A stretch of DNA of 28,265 nt from an uncultured Oscillospiraceae bacterium. Lineage in GTDB: Bacteria > Bacillota > Clostridia > Oscillospirales > Ruminococcaceae. The position numbers and the translations under genes are program-made. The notes below the pieces were generated by a model that was not told where the DNA came from, did no database searches, and worked only from the letters and a program-made list of their open reading frames with translations. The stretch covers positions 1-28,265 of the forward strand of contig CAUDDP010000023.1 in NCBI GenBank assembly GCA_958448395.1, read 5' to 3'. This document shows, in pieces, positions 14,288 to 21,050 of this stretch (position 1 is the stretch's first letter; each line of letters begins with the position of its first letter).

Positions 14288-15168
14288 GGCTTCTCCTTCT
14301 CCTTTTTTGACTTGATAAACGGAATTTTACGGGCAGCCTTGCGAATGGCAGAGTCCGTATCCGTTTGAATTAACCGTTCTATCAACAGTGTTTTCAGTTG
14401 TTCCCGGGTAAAGCCGCTTTTGAGCAGACCATTTTCTGCAACAGAAATAGAACCCGTTTCTTCCGATACAACAATCACAATGGCATCTGAATTTTCACTC
14501 ATGCCAATGGCAGCACGGTGACGAGAACCGAGCTTTTTGTTAATCAGTTCTTCCTTCTGTGGTTTTGGTAGAAAGCAGGCAGCTGCTAAGATCATGCCGT
14601 CCCGCATAATGACAGCTCCATCATGCAGTGGTGTCTTCGGATAAAAGATATTTCCAAATAACTCTTTGCTGGGTGTGGCATTGAGTACAGTACCATTATC
14701 AATCTGTTCTCCCAGACGGGTTTGCCGTTCTACTACAATCAGTGCTCCCGTAGAAGTTGCAGATAACTCTACACAGGCATCACAAATGGCTTCGATTGCG
14801 TTCCCCCAGACGGCGGCATCACCGGTTGGCATAGAGAGCCCGAGCGATAAGCCCCATTTGCTGTTGCCGGCCTTTTCCAATGCACGGCGAAGTTCCGGTT
14901 GAAACATAATCATCAAAGCAATTAGCCCCACACTGAATGCCTGTTCCATCAGGTAGGAAACCACTTTCATTTGCATAAATTTTGCAACAATATAGGCAAT
15001 GAACAACAGTGCAATGCCTTTCATTAATTGTCCGGCACGGGTTTCCCGTACCAGTTTGATGACCCAGTACACCAGATAGGAAAGTACTAGAATATCAAAA
15101 ACATCCACCAATTCTGTGGTTTTTAGAATACTGAACAGGCTGTTCAATGCATCCTTACACCATGTCAC
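14284..15168 (-). CDS. cdaA: CdaA diadenylate cyclase (c-di-AMP synthase)
   Basis: A membrane-bound synthase making cyclic di-AMP from two ATP. Three N-terminal helices (including FDILVLSYLVYWVIKLV and YLMEQAFSVGLIALMIMF) precede a DisA_N cyclase domain. The catalytic motif PLHDGAVIMRDG and the ATP-binding GSRHRAAIGMSE are both present and look intact. The frame is open to 15249 from a TTG without a ribosome site. A GTG at 15168 (VTWCKDAL) is chosen because it gives the usual short pre-membrane N-terminus and follows a GGA at about 8 bases; TTG 15171 and GTG 15186 are alternatives. The promoter at 15308-15336 drives cdaA-cdaR. c-di-AMP controls potassium and osmolyte balance and wall integrity in this group. 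Confidence 0.92.
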   Translation of the reverse strand: MTWCKDALNSLFSILKTTELVDVFDILVLSYLVYWVIKLVRETRAGQLMKGIALLFIAYIVAKFMQMKVVSYLMEQAFSVGLIALMIMFQPELRRALEKAGNSKWGLSLGLSMPTGDAAVWGNAIEAICDACVELSATSTGALIVVERQTRLGEQIDNGTVLNATPSKELFGNIFYPKTPLHDGAVIMRDGMILAAACFLPKPQKEELINKKLGSRHRAAIGMSENSDAIVIVVSEETGSISVAENGLLKSGFTREQLKTLLIERLIQTDTDSAIRKAARKIPFIKSKKEKEKP

Positions 15169-15307
15169 CAACTCTGTCCATCTCACCTGTTTGTTGTCAC
15201 ACCCTTCTTTTCCCACTGCTTGCAATACAGGGAGCCGTTGTTTTTGCAAACGAAACTACAATTTACATGGGCTCCCGTTTCTGGGCACATTTTGTTTCTC
15301 TCTTTCT

Positions 15308-15336
15308 ATTGTAACAAGCTTCCGGCAGAATTGCAA
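15308..15336 (-). promoter_or_regulatory. Promoter of cdaA-cdaR
   Basis: On the minus strand, TTGCAA (15336-15331) and TACAAT (15313-15308) are separated by 17 bases. The leader to the cdaA start is about 130 nt and shows no recognised riboswitch. The rest of the 15169-15508 gap holds only this promoter and the terminator at 15464-15482. Confidence 0.65.
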
Positions 15337-15463
15337 TAGCTTTCACAAAATTTTCATAGAAATTACGTTTGGATTCCTGTAAGACAAGCTGTTGCATTAT
15401 CATGTCATATCAGCTTTTATCAGGACAGGAAGAAATGATTTGTATCTTCCCACTACAAAATAG

Positions 15464-15482
15464 AAGGGGCTGCTCGCCCCTT
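15464..15482 (-). terminator. Terminator of desulfurase/DUF3343 operon
   Basis: AAGGGGC (15464-15470) and GCCCCTT (15476-15482) form a 7-bp stem with a 5-base loop. On the minus strand it is followed by CTATTTTG, a modest T tract. It lies 26 bases after the stop codon of the desulfurase-like gene. Confidence 0.6.
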
Positions 15483-15508
15483 AATATGGTATACATCCGG
15501 TTTTTATT

Positions 15509-16639
15509 TTATGATGTGGTAATGGTACGAATGGCATTTCCCAATGCAGCGACTTCCGGCAGTGTATTAAAAATAGATGGTGCAAATCGAACGGTTCCAC
15601 CATCTATTGTACCAATGGAACGATGTGCCAATGGTGCACAATGCAAACCAGCCCGGAGACAAAAGCCTTTTTGATCCAGTGCTTCTGCAAGGGCTTCTGC
15701 CGGAAATCCGTTGGCATTGAAGGAAATAATGGGTGCATACTTGACATTTGGCTGCCGATAAACTGTGATTTGTGGCATGGTTTGCAGCATGGAAAGCAGT
15801 TTTTCGCAGCAGGCGGTTTCATGTCGAAAAATTCGGTTGACTGTCTTTTCTCGTACAAAGGAAATACCGGCACGCAGTGATAGAATACCAGCAATGTTCA
15901 GGGTACCGCATTCCAGACGATCTGGCAGAAAGTCTGGCATTTCCAGTTTGGCAGAAAGGCTTCCCGTACCACCATATAGCAGCGGTTTGATGGGAAATTT
16001 GGTATCTGTCAGCAGCAAGCCCGTACCAGTTGCACCATATAATCCCTTGTGGCCGGCAGTACAGAGGATATTCATGCCGTCTGAGAGCTGAACCGGCAGC
16101 GTACCGCAAGCCTGTGCACCATCTGCAATCATACAAATATCGTTTGCCTGACAAAGTGCTGCGATTTCCCGATAGGGTAAAATCTGACCAGTGACATTGC
16201 TGGCAAGTGTACAGATAATGGCTTTGGTATCCGGGCGAATCCGTTCCTGAAATGCGGCGACGGTTTCGGCATCGTTAGCGAAAACCGGTGCAATACTGCA
16301 TCGAACGCCCTGTTCTCGCACCATTGCAGCAACAGGGCGGAGTACTGCATTGTGTTCCAGACTGCTGATGATCACATGGTCATTGGGTTGTAAAATTCCT
16401 TGGATTGCAATATTCAGTGCATGGGTACAATTTAAGCAAAAAATAGTATTTTCCGGTTTGCCGCCAAAAAAAGCAGCAGCTTCTTCTCTGGCAGCAAAAA
16501 CCTGTTCAGAGGTTTTGGTTGTCAGCTGGTGACCGCCCCGTCCGGCATTTCCGCCGTATTCCAGCAACGCACGTTCCATTGCCAGTCGTACCGAGCGTGG
16601 TTTTGGAAACGTGGTTGCAGCATTATCGAAATTGATCAT
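15509..16639 (-). CDS. Cysteine desulfurase-like aminotransferase class V protein
   Basis: A 376-residue PLP enzyme related to NifS/SufS. The N-terminus INFDNAATTFPKP and the PLP-binding lysine in CTAGHKGLYG (Lys198) are clear. A cysteine in RAGLHCAPLAH (Cys334) sits where the persulfide-forming residue is expected, so sulfur (or selenium) transfer from cysteine is likely. The sequence fits the 'cysteine desulfurase family protein' group (TIGR01977 as I recall) better than the housekeeping IscS. Its ATG overlaps the stop of the DUF3343 gene by 4 bases, so the two are coupled. That pairing is common in Firmicutes and suggests the small protein accepts or regulates the sulfur. No iron-sulfur scaffold gene is nearby. 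Confidence 0.9.
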   Translation of the reverse strand: MINFDNAATTFPKPRSVRLAMERALLEYGGNAGRGGHQLTTKTSEQVFAAREEAAAFFGGKPENTIFCLNCTHALNIAIQGILQPNDHVIISSLEHNAVLRPVAAMVREQGVRCSIAPVFANDAETVAAFQERIRPDTKAIICTLASNVTGQILPYREIAALCQANDICMIADGAQACGTLPVQLSDGMNILCTAGHKGLYGATGTGLLLTDTKFPIKPLLYGGTGSLSAKLEMPDFLPDRLECGTLNIAGILSLRAGISFVREKTVNRIFRHETACCEKLLSMLQTMPQITVYRQPNVKYAPIISFNANGFPAEALAEALDQKGFCLRAGLHCAPLAHRSIGTIDGGTVRFAPSIFNTLPEVAALGNAIRTITTS

Positions 16640-16863
16640 GATGCATCACGCACATTCCGCAGAGACAAATAGGGAATGTCGTTTTCATCCAGTAAAGCAG
16701 CAATGTGTTTACAGTCGCCCTTGACTTGCAGCAGATAGCTGCATCCTTCTGGCGTTGGGTTTATTTGCCGCTGCACCTTGCTGGGATAGCCGTAGCGGCG
16801 TAGGATTGCCTGTGCTTTTCGAGCCTGCGTGTCGGACTGTACACCCACTTGACATTCCAACAT
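16636..16863 (-). CDS. DUF3343 small protein (putative sulfur/selenium carrier-like)
   Basis: A 75-residue protein matching the DUF3343 pattern: an N-terminal strand, a helix (QARKAQAILRRYGYP), a conserved GCSYLLQV strand containing Cys, and DCKHIAALLDENDIPY. Related proteins occur beside desulfurase and SelD/YedF genes, so sulfur relay is the usual guess. GGGGGAG lies directly upstream of the ATG at 16863, and the end overlaps the desulfurase-like gene. Cysteine 41 (of GCSY) and Cys51 are candidate carriers. Confidence 0.8.
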   Translation of the reverse strand: MLECQVGVQSDTQARKAQAILRRYGYPSKVQRQINPTPEGCSYLLQVKGDCKHIAALLDENDIPYLSLRNVRDAS

Positions 16864-16934
16864 CGTTCTCTCCCCCTTTCTTTTTTTGGATATTACTATT
16901 TTATGCAGAAGAAGGAAAAGCGTGCGGGAGTCGT

Positions 16935-16965
16935 TTTATACTATGTCAGGATGTGTTTGGGTCAA
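16935..16965 (-). promoter_or_regulatory. Possible promoter of DUF3343/desulfurase operon
   Basis: On the minus strand, TTGACC (16965-16960) and TATAAA (16940-16935) are 19 bases apart, which is longer than optimal. No better pair is seen in this gap. Confidence 0.35.
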
Positions 16966-16983
16966 GACAAGGAAATTCATTTT

Positions 16984-17260
16984 CAAATGATGGAGTAGAT
17001 TGCTCTGCCGAACGGCAACTGCGGTCAAGCTGTCCCCTGCGAAACGCTGCAATTAGAGTTTTGGTAACAGAATGAAGAACAAGCTGCCGCTGTCCGCCTC
17101 CTAAAATAACAAAACGATACAGAATACAGAAATACAGAGGAACAAGGATGTAAGTTTGTACAACGTACAACGGCGGACAGTGGACACAGGCAGACAGCGT
17201 AGCGATTCTGCCGGCGGAGATGAGACTGGTATCCGTGAGAGAAAATACAAAAATGGATTT
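16984..17260. repeat. Interspersed repeat, copy C
   Basis: This copy shares its left part with A (TGCCGAACGGCAACTGCGG) and its right end with B (GTGAGAGAAAATACAAAAAT). The core with the tandem GTACAAC GTACAAC and GGCGGACAG is common to all three. Compared with A it lacks the segment between two CAAGCTG direct repeats, as if removed by recombination between them (GGTCAAGCTGTCCCCTGC junction near 17026-17040). It ends 24 bases before the -35 box of the ispD promoter. Confidence 0.62.
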
Positions 17261-17283
17261 CTGTGAGCAAACTGGCATTCTGC

Positions 17284-17312
17284 TTGACCTCCCCTGCTAC
17301 TCGTGCTATACT
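17284..17312 (+). promoter_or_regulatory. Promoter of ispD-ispF
   Basis: TTGACC (17284-17289) and TATACT (17307-17312) are separated by 17 bases, giving a leader of about 60 nt. It lies immediately downstream of repeat copy C. Confidence 0.72.
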
Positions 17313-17379
17313 AATAGTATGATATTTTTGTATGCGGTTGCAGTACCATTCAGAAAAGAGAACAGAAAGGACATCTACT

Positions 17380-18084
17380 ATGGAAATGATACAGGACACT
17401 TCCGGCATTTTGGTTTGTGCTGGAAATGCTACTCGAATGCAGGGAAAAAATAAGATCTTGCTGCCACTTGGACAGACCAATGTGATCGGTATGTCTATGC
17501 TGGCAATGGAACAATGTGAACGGATTGCGGAGTTTGTGGTGGTTGCAAGACCGTCTGATCAGGATGCCATTCGGCAAACCATTGCAGACTTACAGCTGAA
17601 AAAGTGTAGTGCAATTGTCAGCGGTGGTGCAACACGGCAGGAGAGTGTCATCAATGGCATTCGGGCGGCATCAAAAGAAACAAAATTGTTTGCAATTCAT
17701 GATGGGGCAAGACCGTTGGTCAAGCCGGAACAAATTGCAGCGGTGATTCGGGATGCAGCTGTGTTCGGTGGTGCAACGCTTGGCGTACCAGTGAAAGATA
17801 CCATCAAAGTTGTCAATGATGGCTTGATTGTGGACACGCCGTATCGTCCGCACTTGTATATTACTCAGACACCACAGGTATTTCAGAAGCGTGTTTACTT
17901 TGAAGCACTGGATTTTGCATTGGAACATCAATTGGACTTTACAGATGACTGCCAGCTTGCAGAAGCAATTGGCTGTAAAGTTTATATGACAACCGGTGAT
18001 TATACTAACATTAAAATTACTACACCAGAGGATATTCTAATTGCACAGATGCTACTGGAAAAGAGAACGGAGGAATCTGTATGA
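17380..18084 (+). CDS. ispD: 2-C-methyl-D-erythritol 4-phosphate cytidylyltransferase
   Basis: A 234-residue MEP-pathway enzyme that transfers CMP from CTP to methylerythritol phosphate. The nucleotide-binding loop CAGNATRMQGKNKILL carries the key Arg19 and Lys25. DGARPLV, GVPVKDTIK, TPQVF, FTDDCQLAE and the C-terminal NIKITTPEDI are all expected family motifs. The first residue of the loop is Cys instead of the usual Ala. The frame is open from 17332; the ATG at 17380 is chosen for AGAAAGGA 8 bases upstream, though it leaves a short N-terminal tail before the first strand. It overlaps ispF by 4 bases (ATGA), so the two consecutive cytidylyl and cyclisation steps are coupled. Confidence 0.94.
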   Translation: MEMIQDTSGILVCAGNATRMQGKNKILLPLGQTNVIGMSMLAMEQCERIAEFVVVARPSDQDAIRQTIADLQLKKCSAIVSGGATRQESVINGIRAASKETKLFAIHDGARPLVKPEQIAAVIRDAAVFGGATLGVPVKDTIKVVNDGLIVDTPYRPHLYITQTPQVFQKRVYFEALDFALEHQLDFTDDCQLAEAIGCKVYMTTGDYTNIKITTPEDILIAQMLLEKRTEESV

Positions 18085-18566
18085 GTCAATTGCGAATTGG
18101 ACACGGATATGATGTACATCGCCTTGTGCCAGAACGGAAGTTGATTTTAGGCGGTGTGGAAATTCCCTTTCCATTGGGGCTGCTGGGGCATTCCGATGCA
18201 GATGTACTGCTGCATGCGGTTGCAGATGCCTTGCTGGGAGCATTGGCGTTGGGCGACATTGGCAAGCATTTTCCGGACAATGATCCGCAGTATGCCGGGG
18301 CGGATAGCATGGTATTGCTGCGGCATGTTGTAAATCTGATAAAAAAAGAGGGGTATCAGGTTGGGAATCTGGATGCTACAATTTTGTGCCAACGACCAAA
18401 ATTGGCAGAGTATATTTTAAAGATGCGGGAGAATATTGCGGATTGTTGTGGCGTACCAATTTCTGCGGTTAGTGTCAAGGCAACAACGGAAGAGAAACTT
18501 GGCTTTACCGGAGCAGGACAGGGAATTGCCGTACATGCAGTGGCATTGTTGGAACTAATTCACTAA
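18081..18566 (+). CDS. ispF: 2-C-methyl-D-erythritol 2,4-cyclodiphosphate synthase
   Basis: A 161-residue trimeric zinc enzyme of the MEP isoprenoid pathway, which cyclises CDP-methylerythritol phosphate. The N-terminus RIGHGYDVHRL provides metal ligands Asp11 and His13, and GHSDADVLLHA supplies His45. SVKATTEEKLGFTGAGQGIAV is the conserved C-terminal signature. GGAGG lies 7-8 bases before the ATG inside the end of ispD. No terminator is evident between its stop and the next promoter 17 bases later, so some read-through into the radical SAM locus is possible. Confidence 0.96.
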   Translation: MSQLRIGHGYDVHRLVPERKLILGGVEIPFPLGLLGHSDADVLLHAVADALLGALALGDIGKHFPDNDPQYAGADSMVLLRHVVNLIKKEGYQVGNLDATILCQRPKLAEYILKMRENIADCCGVPISAVSVKATTEEKLGFTGAGQGIAVHAVALLELIH

Positions 18567-18582
18567 AAAGATAAAAGGTTGC

Positions 18583-18611
18583 TTGACATTTTTATAGAAG
18601 TCTGCTACAAT
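18583..18611 (+). promoter_or_regulatory. Promoter of radical SAM locus
   Basis: TTGACA (18583-18588) and TACAAT (18606-18611) with 17-base spacing form a near-consensus promoter. The leader to the first small gene is about 72 nt, with GGAAAGGAAGG as its ribosome site region. Confidence 0.85.
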
Positions 18612-18689
18612 ATTCCTATAAAGGAACGATTGCGGAGAATGCGGATTTTCTAACTTTTCTACAGCACAACACGGAAAGGAAGGATTTTT

Positions 18690-18965
18690 ATGCAGTTCAA
18701 GCCTGTTAAAAATTACAAGCCACCGACCTATCTTGCAAAAGCAGCAGCGTTGCTTGCGATAACTGGTACATTAAGTGGCTGTGCAGATTTTCCAGTGAAA
18801 CCGGTCAATCCACAGGGAACTGAAGAGGTGCAATTGGCAGGGGAATCGGTTGCATCAGAAACAGAACCAACAACGGAACTTTTGTTGGATGGAGATGTTG
18901 CCATTGTAGAAGAAACGCTGCCGACAACAGAGCTGCTTTTTGATGGAGATTTGGAAGGCTGGTAA
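18690..18965 (+). CDS. Small lipoprotein-like protein, candidate radical SAM substrate 1
   Basis: A 91-residue protein with a basic start (MQFKPVKNYK), a hydrophobic core, and a lipobox-like LSGC with Cys31, so it is probably lipid-anchored outside the membrane. The mature part is acidic and low in complexity. It carries three related motifs: LAGESVA (49-55), LDGDVAI (66-72) and FDGDLEG (84-90), the last two each preceded by TTEL. It is paralogous to the next gene (MQ-KPVK-YK, YLAK, LLA, GCAD-P-KPVNP all match). Followed within about 0.7 kb by a radical SAM/SPASM gene, it is a plausible modification substrate. This is an inference from context; it has no Cys in the mature part apart from the lipobox residue, so thioether chemistry is unlikely. 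Confidence 0.75.
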   Translation: MQFKPVKNYKPPTYLAKAAALLAITGTLSGCADFPVKPVNPQGTEEVQLAGESVASETEPTTELLLDGDVAIVEETLPTTELLFDGDLEGW

Positions 18966-18987
18966 AATGCACTTATCTGCAAATGAA

Positions 18988-19020
18988 AAATAGGCAGCTG
19001 TTAGGGGCGTCTGTCTATTT
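18988..19020 (+). terminator. Intercistronic hairpin between the two small lipoprotein genes
   Basis: AAATAGGCAG (18988-18997) pairs with CTGTCTATTT (19011-19020) with one G-U wobble and a 13-base loop. The following sequence has only short T runs, so it is at best a weak terminator. It may instead stabilise or process the first message and set the ratio of gene 1 to downstream genes. Confidence 0.4.
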
Positions 19021-19066
19021 CTGTTTCCTTTATGAAAAAAGTAAAATGAAGAAAGGATGTTGTCTT

Positions 19067-19636
19067 ATGCAATTAAAACCTGTCAAAGACTACAAATTAC
19101 CAGCGTATCTTGCCAAAACAGCTGCTCTGCTTGCAGCAACTAGTATGATGGGAGGCTGTGCCGATTTACCAGCAAAACCAGTGAATCCGCCGCAGCCGGG
19201 AACCACTACCACAGTAACTACTGGCACTACAGAAAACACAACGAAAGAAACGATACCTACCACCACTGCACTGGAGGGCGAAGCAACGATTCCACAGGAA
19301 ACCACTACGATTACAACTGTATTGACAACACCGGGTGTTGTTACGGTTACCACGCCGCCAACCACTGCCACTACGCTCACCACACCACCAGATGGTACAA
19401 CCACCACAACCACAATGACTGTGTTAGAGGGGACTTATACGGTTCCACAGACTGGCATCACTACTACATCAACTACAACAACAACTATCATGGAGGGGTC
19501 TTACACGGATTCACAGACCGGTATCACTACTACAGCAACTACCAAAACTATGCTAGAGGGCACCTATATTGTACCACAAGAAACGACGGAGCCGATACAG
19601 CTTGCCGGTGATGTAACAATTGCAGATTTGAAGTAA
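19067..19636 (+). CDS. Thr-rich lipoprotein-like protein with repeats, candidate radical SAM substrate 2
   Basis: A 189-residue paralog of the preceding gene, with the same N-terminal leader and lipobox (MGGC, Cys31). The mature region is dominated by Thr runs in which a short motif recurs: LEGEATI (69-75), LEGTYTV (120-126), MEGSYTD (142-148), LEGTYIV (163-169) and LAGDVTI (179-185). Three of these are followed by PQ (PQE, PQT) and one by SQT. The open frame extends to 18983, but the paralog's start and the AGAAAGGA ribosome site fix the ATG at 19067. Only 15 bases separate it from the radical SAM gene. The repeats look like multiple modification sites on one exported scaffold. An alternative is an ordinary Thr-rich spacer lipoprotein that is merely adjacent. 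Confidence 0.75.
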   Translation: MQLKPVKDYKLPAYLAKTAALLAATSMMGGCADLPAKPVNPPQPGTTTTVTTGTTENTTKETIPTTTALEGEATIPQETTTITTVLTTPGVVTVTTPPTTATTLTTPPDGTTTTTTMTVLEGTYTVPQTGITTTSTTTTTIMEGSYTDSQTGITTTATTKTMLEGTYIVPQETTEPIQLAGDVTIADLK

Positions 19637-19651
19637 CAGGGAGGGGTTATT

Positions 19652-20713
19652 TTGTATGTTACCCTGCACCTGACGGAACAATGCAATATGGATTGCAGCT
19701 ATTGCGTCCATGAAAAACGCAGCCGAAACATGTCAGAAGAAGTGATGGAAGCTGCTTGTCAGTATATTTTTCAAAGTGGGACAGCGGCTGGGATCTGCTT
19801 TTTCGGCGGAGAACCATTGCTGCAAAAGGATTTGATTTACAAGGCAGTGGCACGCTGTCAGACGCTTTCCAAGGAAACGGGTATGCCGTTCAGCTGTAAA
19901 ATGACCACCAACGGAACACTGTTGGATGCATCATTTATTGCCTATGCCAAGCAGGTTGGACTGTTTATCGGACTTTCTTTTGATGGATGCGGACAGGATC
20001 GCTGTCGTCGCTATCGGGATGGCAGTGGGACATTTTCTGATTTGGAGCGGAATGCAAAATTATTGCTTTCAGCGATGCCGGAAAGCTATGCGATGATGAC
20101 GATTGCACCACAGACGGTGGATACCTATGCAGATTCTGTTCGGTATCTGCATCAATTGGGTTTTCGTAATATCACTGCTACATTGGCATATGGAAAACGA
20201 GTGCACTGGACGGATGCCCATCTGGAGCTGCTGCAAACAGAGTTAAATCGAACGGCTGATTTCTATGCAGAGGAATTTGAAAAGGGAACGCCATTCTATT
20301 TTGGTACGTTTGATGGTAAGATTCAGGACAGTATTCGAGGGACTTGTTCTGGAGAACGTTGTCATTTGGGATTGCGGCAAATGCCGGTGACACCAGATGG
20401 TTCTCTGTATCCCTGCACGCAGTTTATTGGTGACCCCGCTTATCGGCTGGGAGATGTATTCCACGGACTGGATCAGGAGAAGGTTCGGAAGCTGGTGCAG
20501 AGAGAAGCCACGCCAACCGCCTGTCAGGATTGTGCACTGAAAAAACGCTGTACCAATTCCTGCGGCTGTATGAATCGTCTGGAAACCGGTGATGAAAATC
20601 AGGTTTCTCCGTTGCAGTGTACTTATGAACAAATGTTGATTGGTGTTTGTGATGCACTGGCAGAACGGCTGCTAAATGGTAATGAAAAATTGTTTTTGAA
20701 AAAATTTGTATGA
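19652..20713 (+). CDS. Radical SAM/SPASM protein, putative peptide maturase
   Basis: A 353-residue enzyme beginning at a TTG with a strong GGGAGGGG site 6 bases upstream; no in-frame ATG exists before the catalytic motif. The radical SAM cluster ligands are Cys11, Cys15 and Cys18 (CNMDCSYC), followed by FFGGEPLL and MTTNGTLL, typical of peptide-modifying members. The C-terminal SPASM region has Cys232, 237, 255, 291, 294, 300, 304 and 306 (TCSGERCHLG, YPCTQF, CQDCALKKRC, SCGCMN), enough for two auxiliary clusters. No separate leader-binding (RRE) domain is obvious at the very short N-terminus. Its place after two paralogous repeat-bearing small proteins suggests it modifies them. Anaerobic sulfatase maturases share the fold, but no sulfatase is nearby. 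Membership in a named system (for example FibroRumin) cannot be decided here. Confidence 0.88.
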   Translation: MYVTLHLTEQCNMDCSYCVHEKRSRNMSEEVMEAACQYIFQSGTAAGICFFGGEPLLQKDLIYKAVARCQTLSKETGMPFSCKMTTNGTLLDASFIAYAKQVGLFIGLSFDGCGQDRCRRYRDGSGTFSDLERNAKLLLSAMPESYAMMTIAPQTVDTYADSVRYLHQLGFRNITATLAYGKRVHWTDAHLELLQTELNRTADFYAEEFEKGTPFYFGTFDGKIQDSIRGTCSGERCHLGLRQMPVTPDGSLYPCTQFIGDPAYRLGDVFHGLDQEKVRKLVQREATPTACQDCALKKRCTNSCGCMNRLETGDENQVSPLQCTYEQMLIGVCDALAERLLNGNEKLFLKKFV

Positions 20714-20726
20714 TATCACAAATAAG

Positions 20727-20771
20727 AAAACACGCCAAAAAAAGACCTGTTCTTTTTTTGGCGTGTTTTGC
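20727..20771. terminator. Strong bidirectional-type terminator after radical SAM gene
   Basis: A perfect 19-bp stem runs from AAAACACGCC (starting 20727) through an A tract, with a 5-base loop at 20746-20750, to its complement ending at 20769. It is the longest perfect hairpin seen in the window. Confidence 0.88.
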
Positions 20772-20861
20772 ATAAAAATAAAATATGTTTTTTGTTTTTT
20801 ATCAGCAAATAGGACAAGGAAAAAATAGAGAATTTCTCTTGAATTTCAATAACATTTTATT

Positions 20862-20884
20862 TTTTTGTGCAAAATGCACAAAAA
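20862..20884. promoter_or_regulatory. Perfect 10-bp palindrome, operator candidate
   Basis: TTTTTGTGCA (20862-20871) and TGCACAAAAA (20875-20884) are separated by AAA. It lies about 80 bases upstream of the -10 box of the large dockerin gene, in an otherwise featureless AT-rich gap (20772-20964). It looks like a binding site for a dimeric regulator; a terminator is unlikely because no GC-rich stem is present. Confidence 0.4.
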
Positions 20885-20964
20885 TGAAGACCGGATTTTC
20901 TACATAAAAAAGTGAACTCACCCCTTAATATTCACAAAAAATCCACATTTTAGGGGGAAGGTTG

Positions 20965-20973
20965 TGCTATAAT
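20965..20973 (+). promoter_or_regulatory. Extended -10 promoter of large dockerin gene
   Basis: TGC followed by TATAAT (20968-20973) is a perfect extended -10 element. The region 17 bases upstream (ACATTT) is a poor -35 box, so activation or extended -10 recognition is likely. Confidence 0.6.
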
Positions 20974-21050
20974 AAAAACAGTCGGAAATGAATGGTTTAT
21001 GACATAAGCATAAATACATTTGATTTAAAGAAGAGAAAGGATGGTATTCT

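Noticed and set aside
15169..15307. c-di-AMP (ydaO) riboswitch before cdaA
   Set aside because: No ydaO-type core sequence is visible in the cdaA leader.
19090..19413. Val-rich minus-strand frame opposite the Thr-rich lipoprotein
   Set aside because: It is the antisense image of Thr codons, with no ribosome site.
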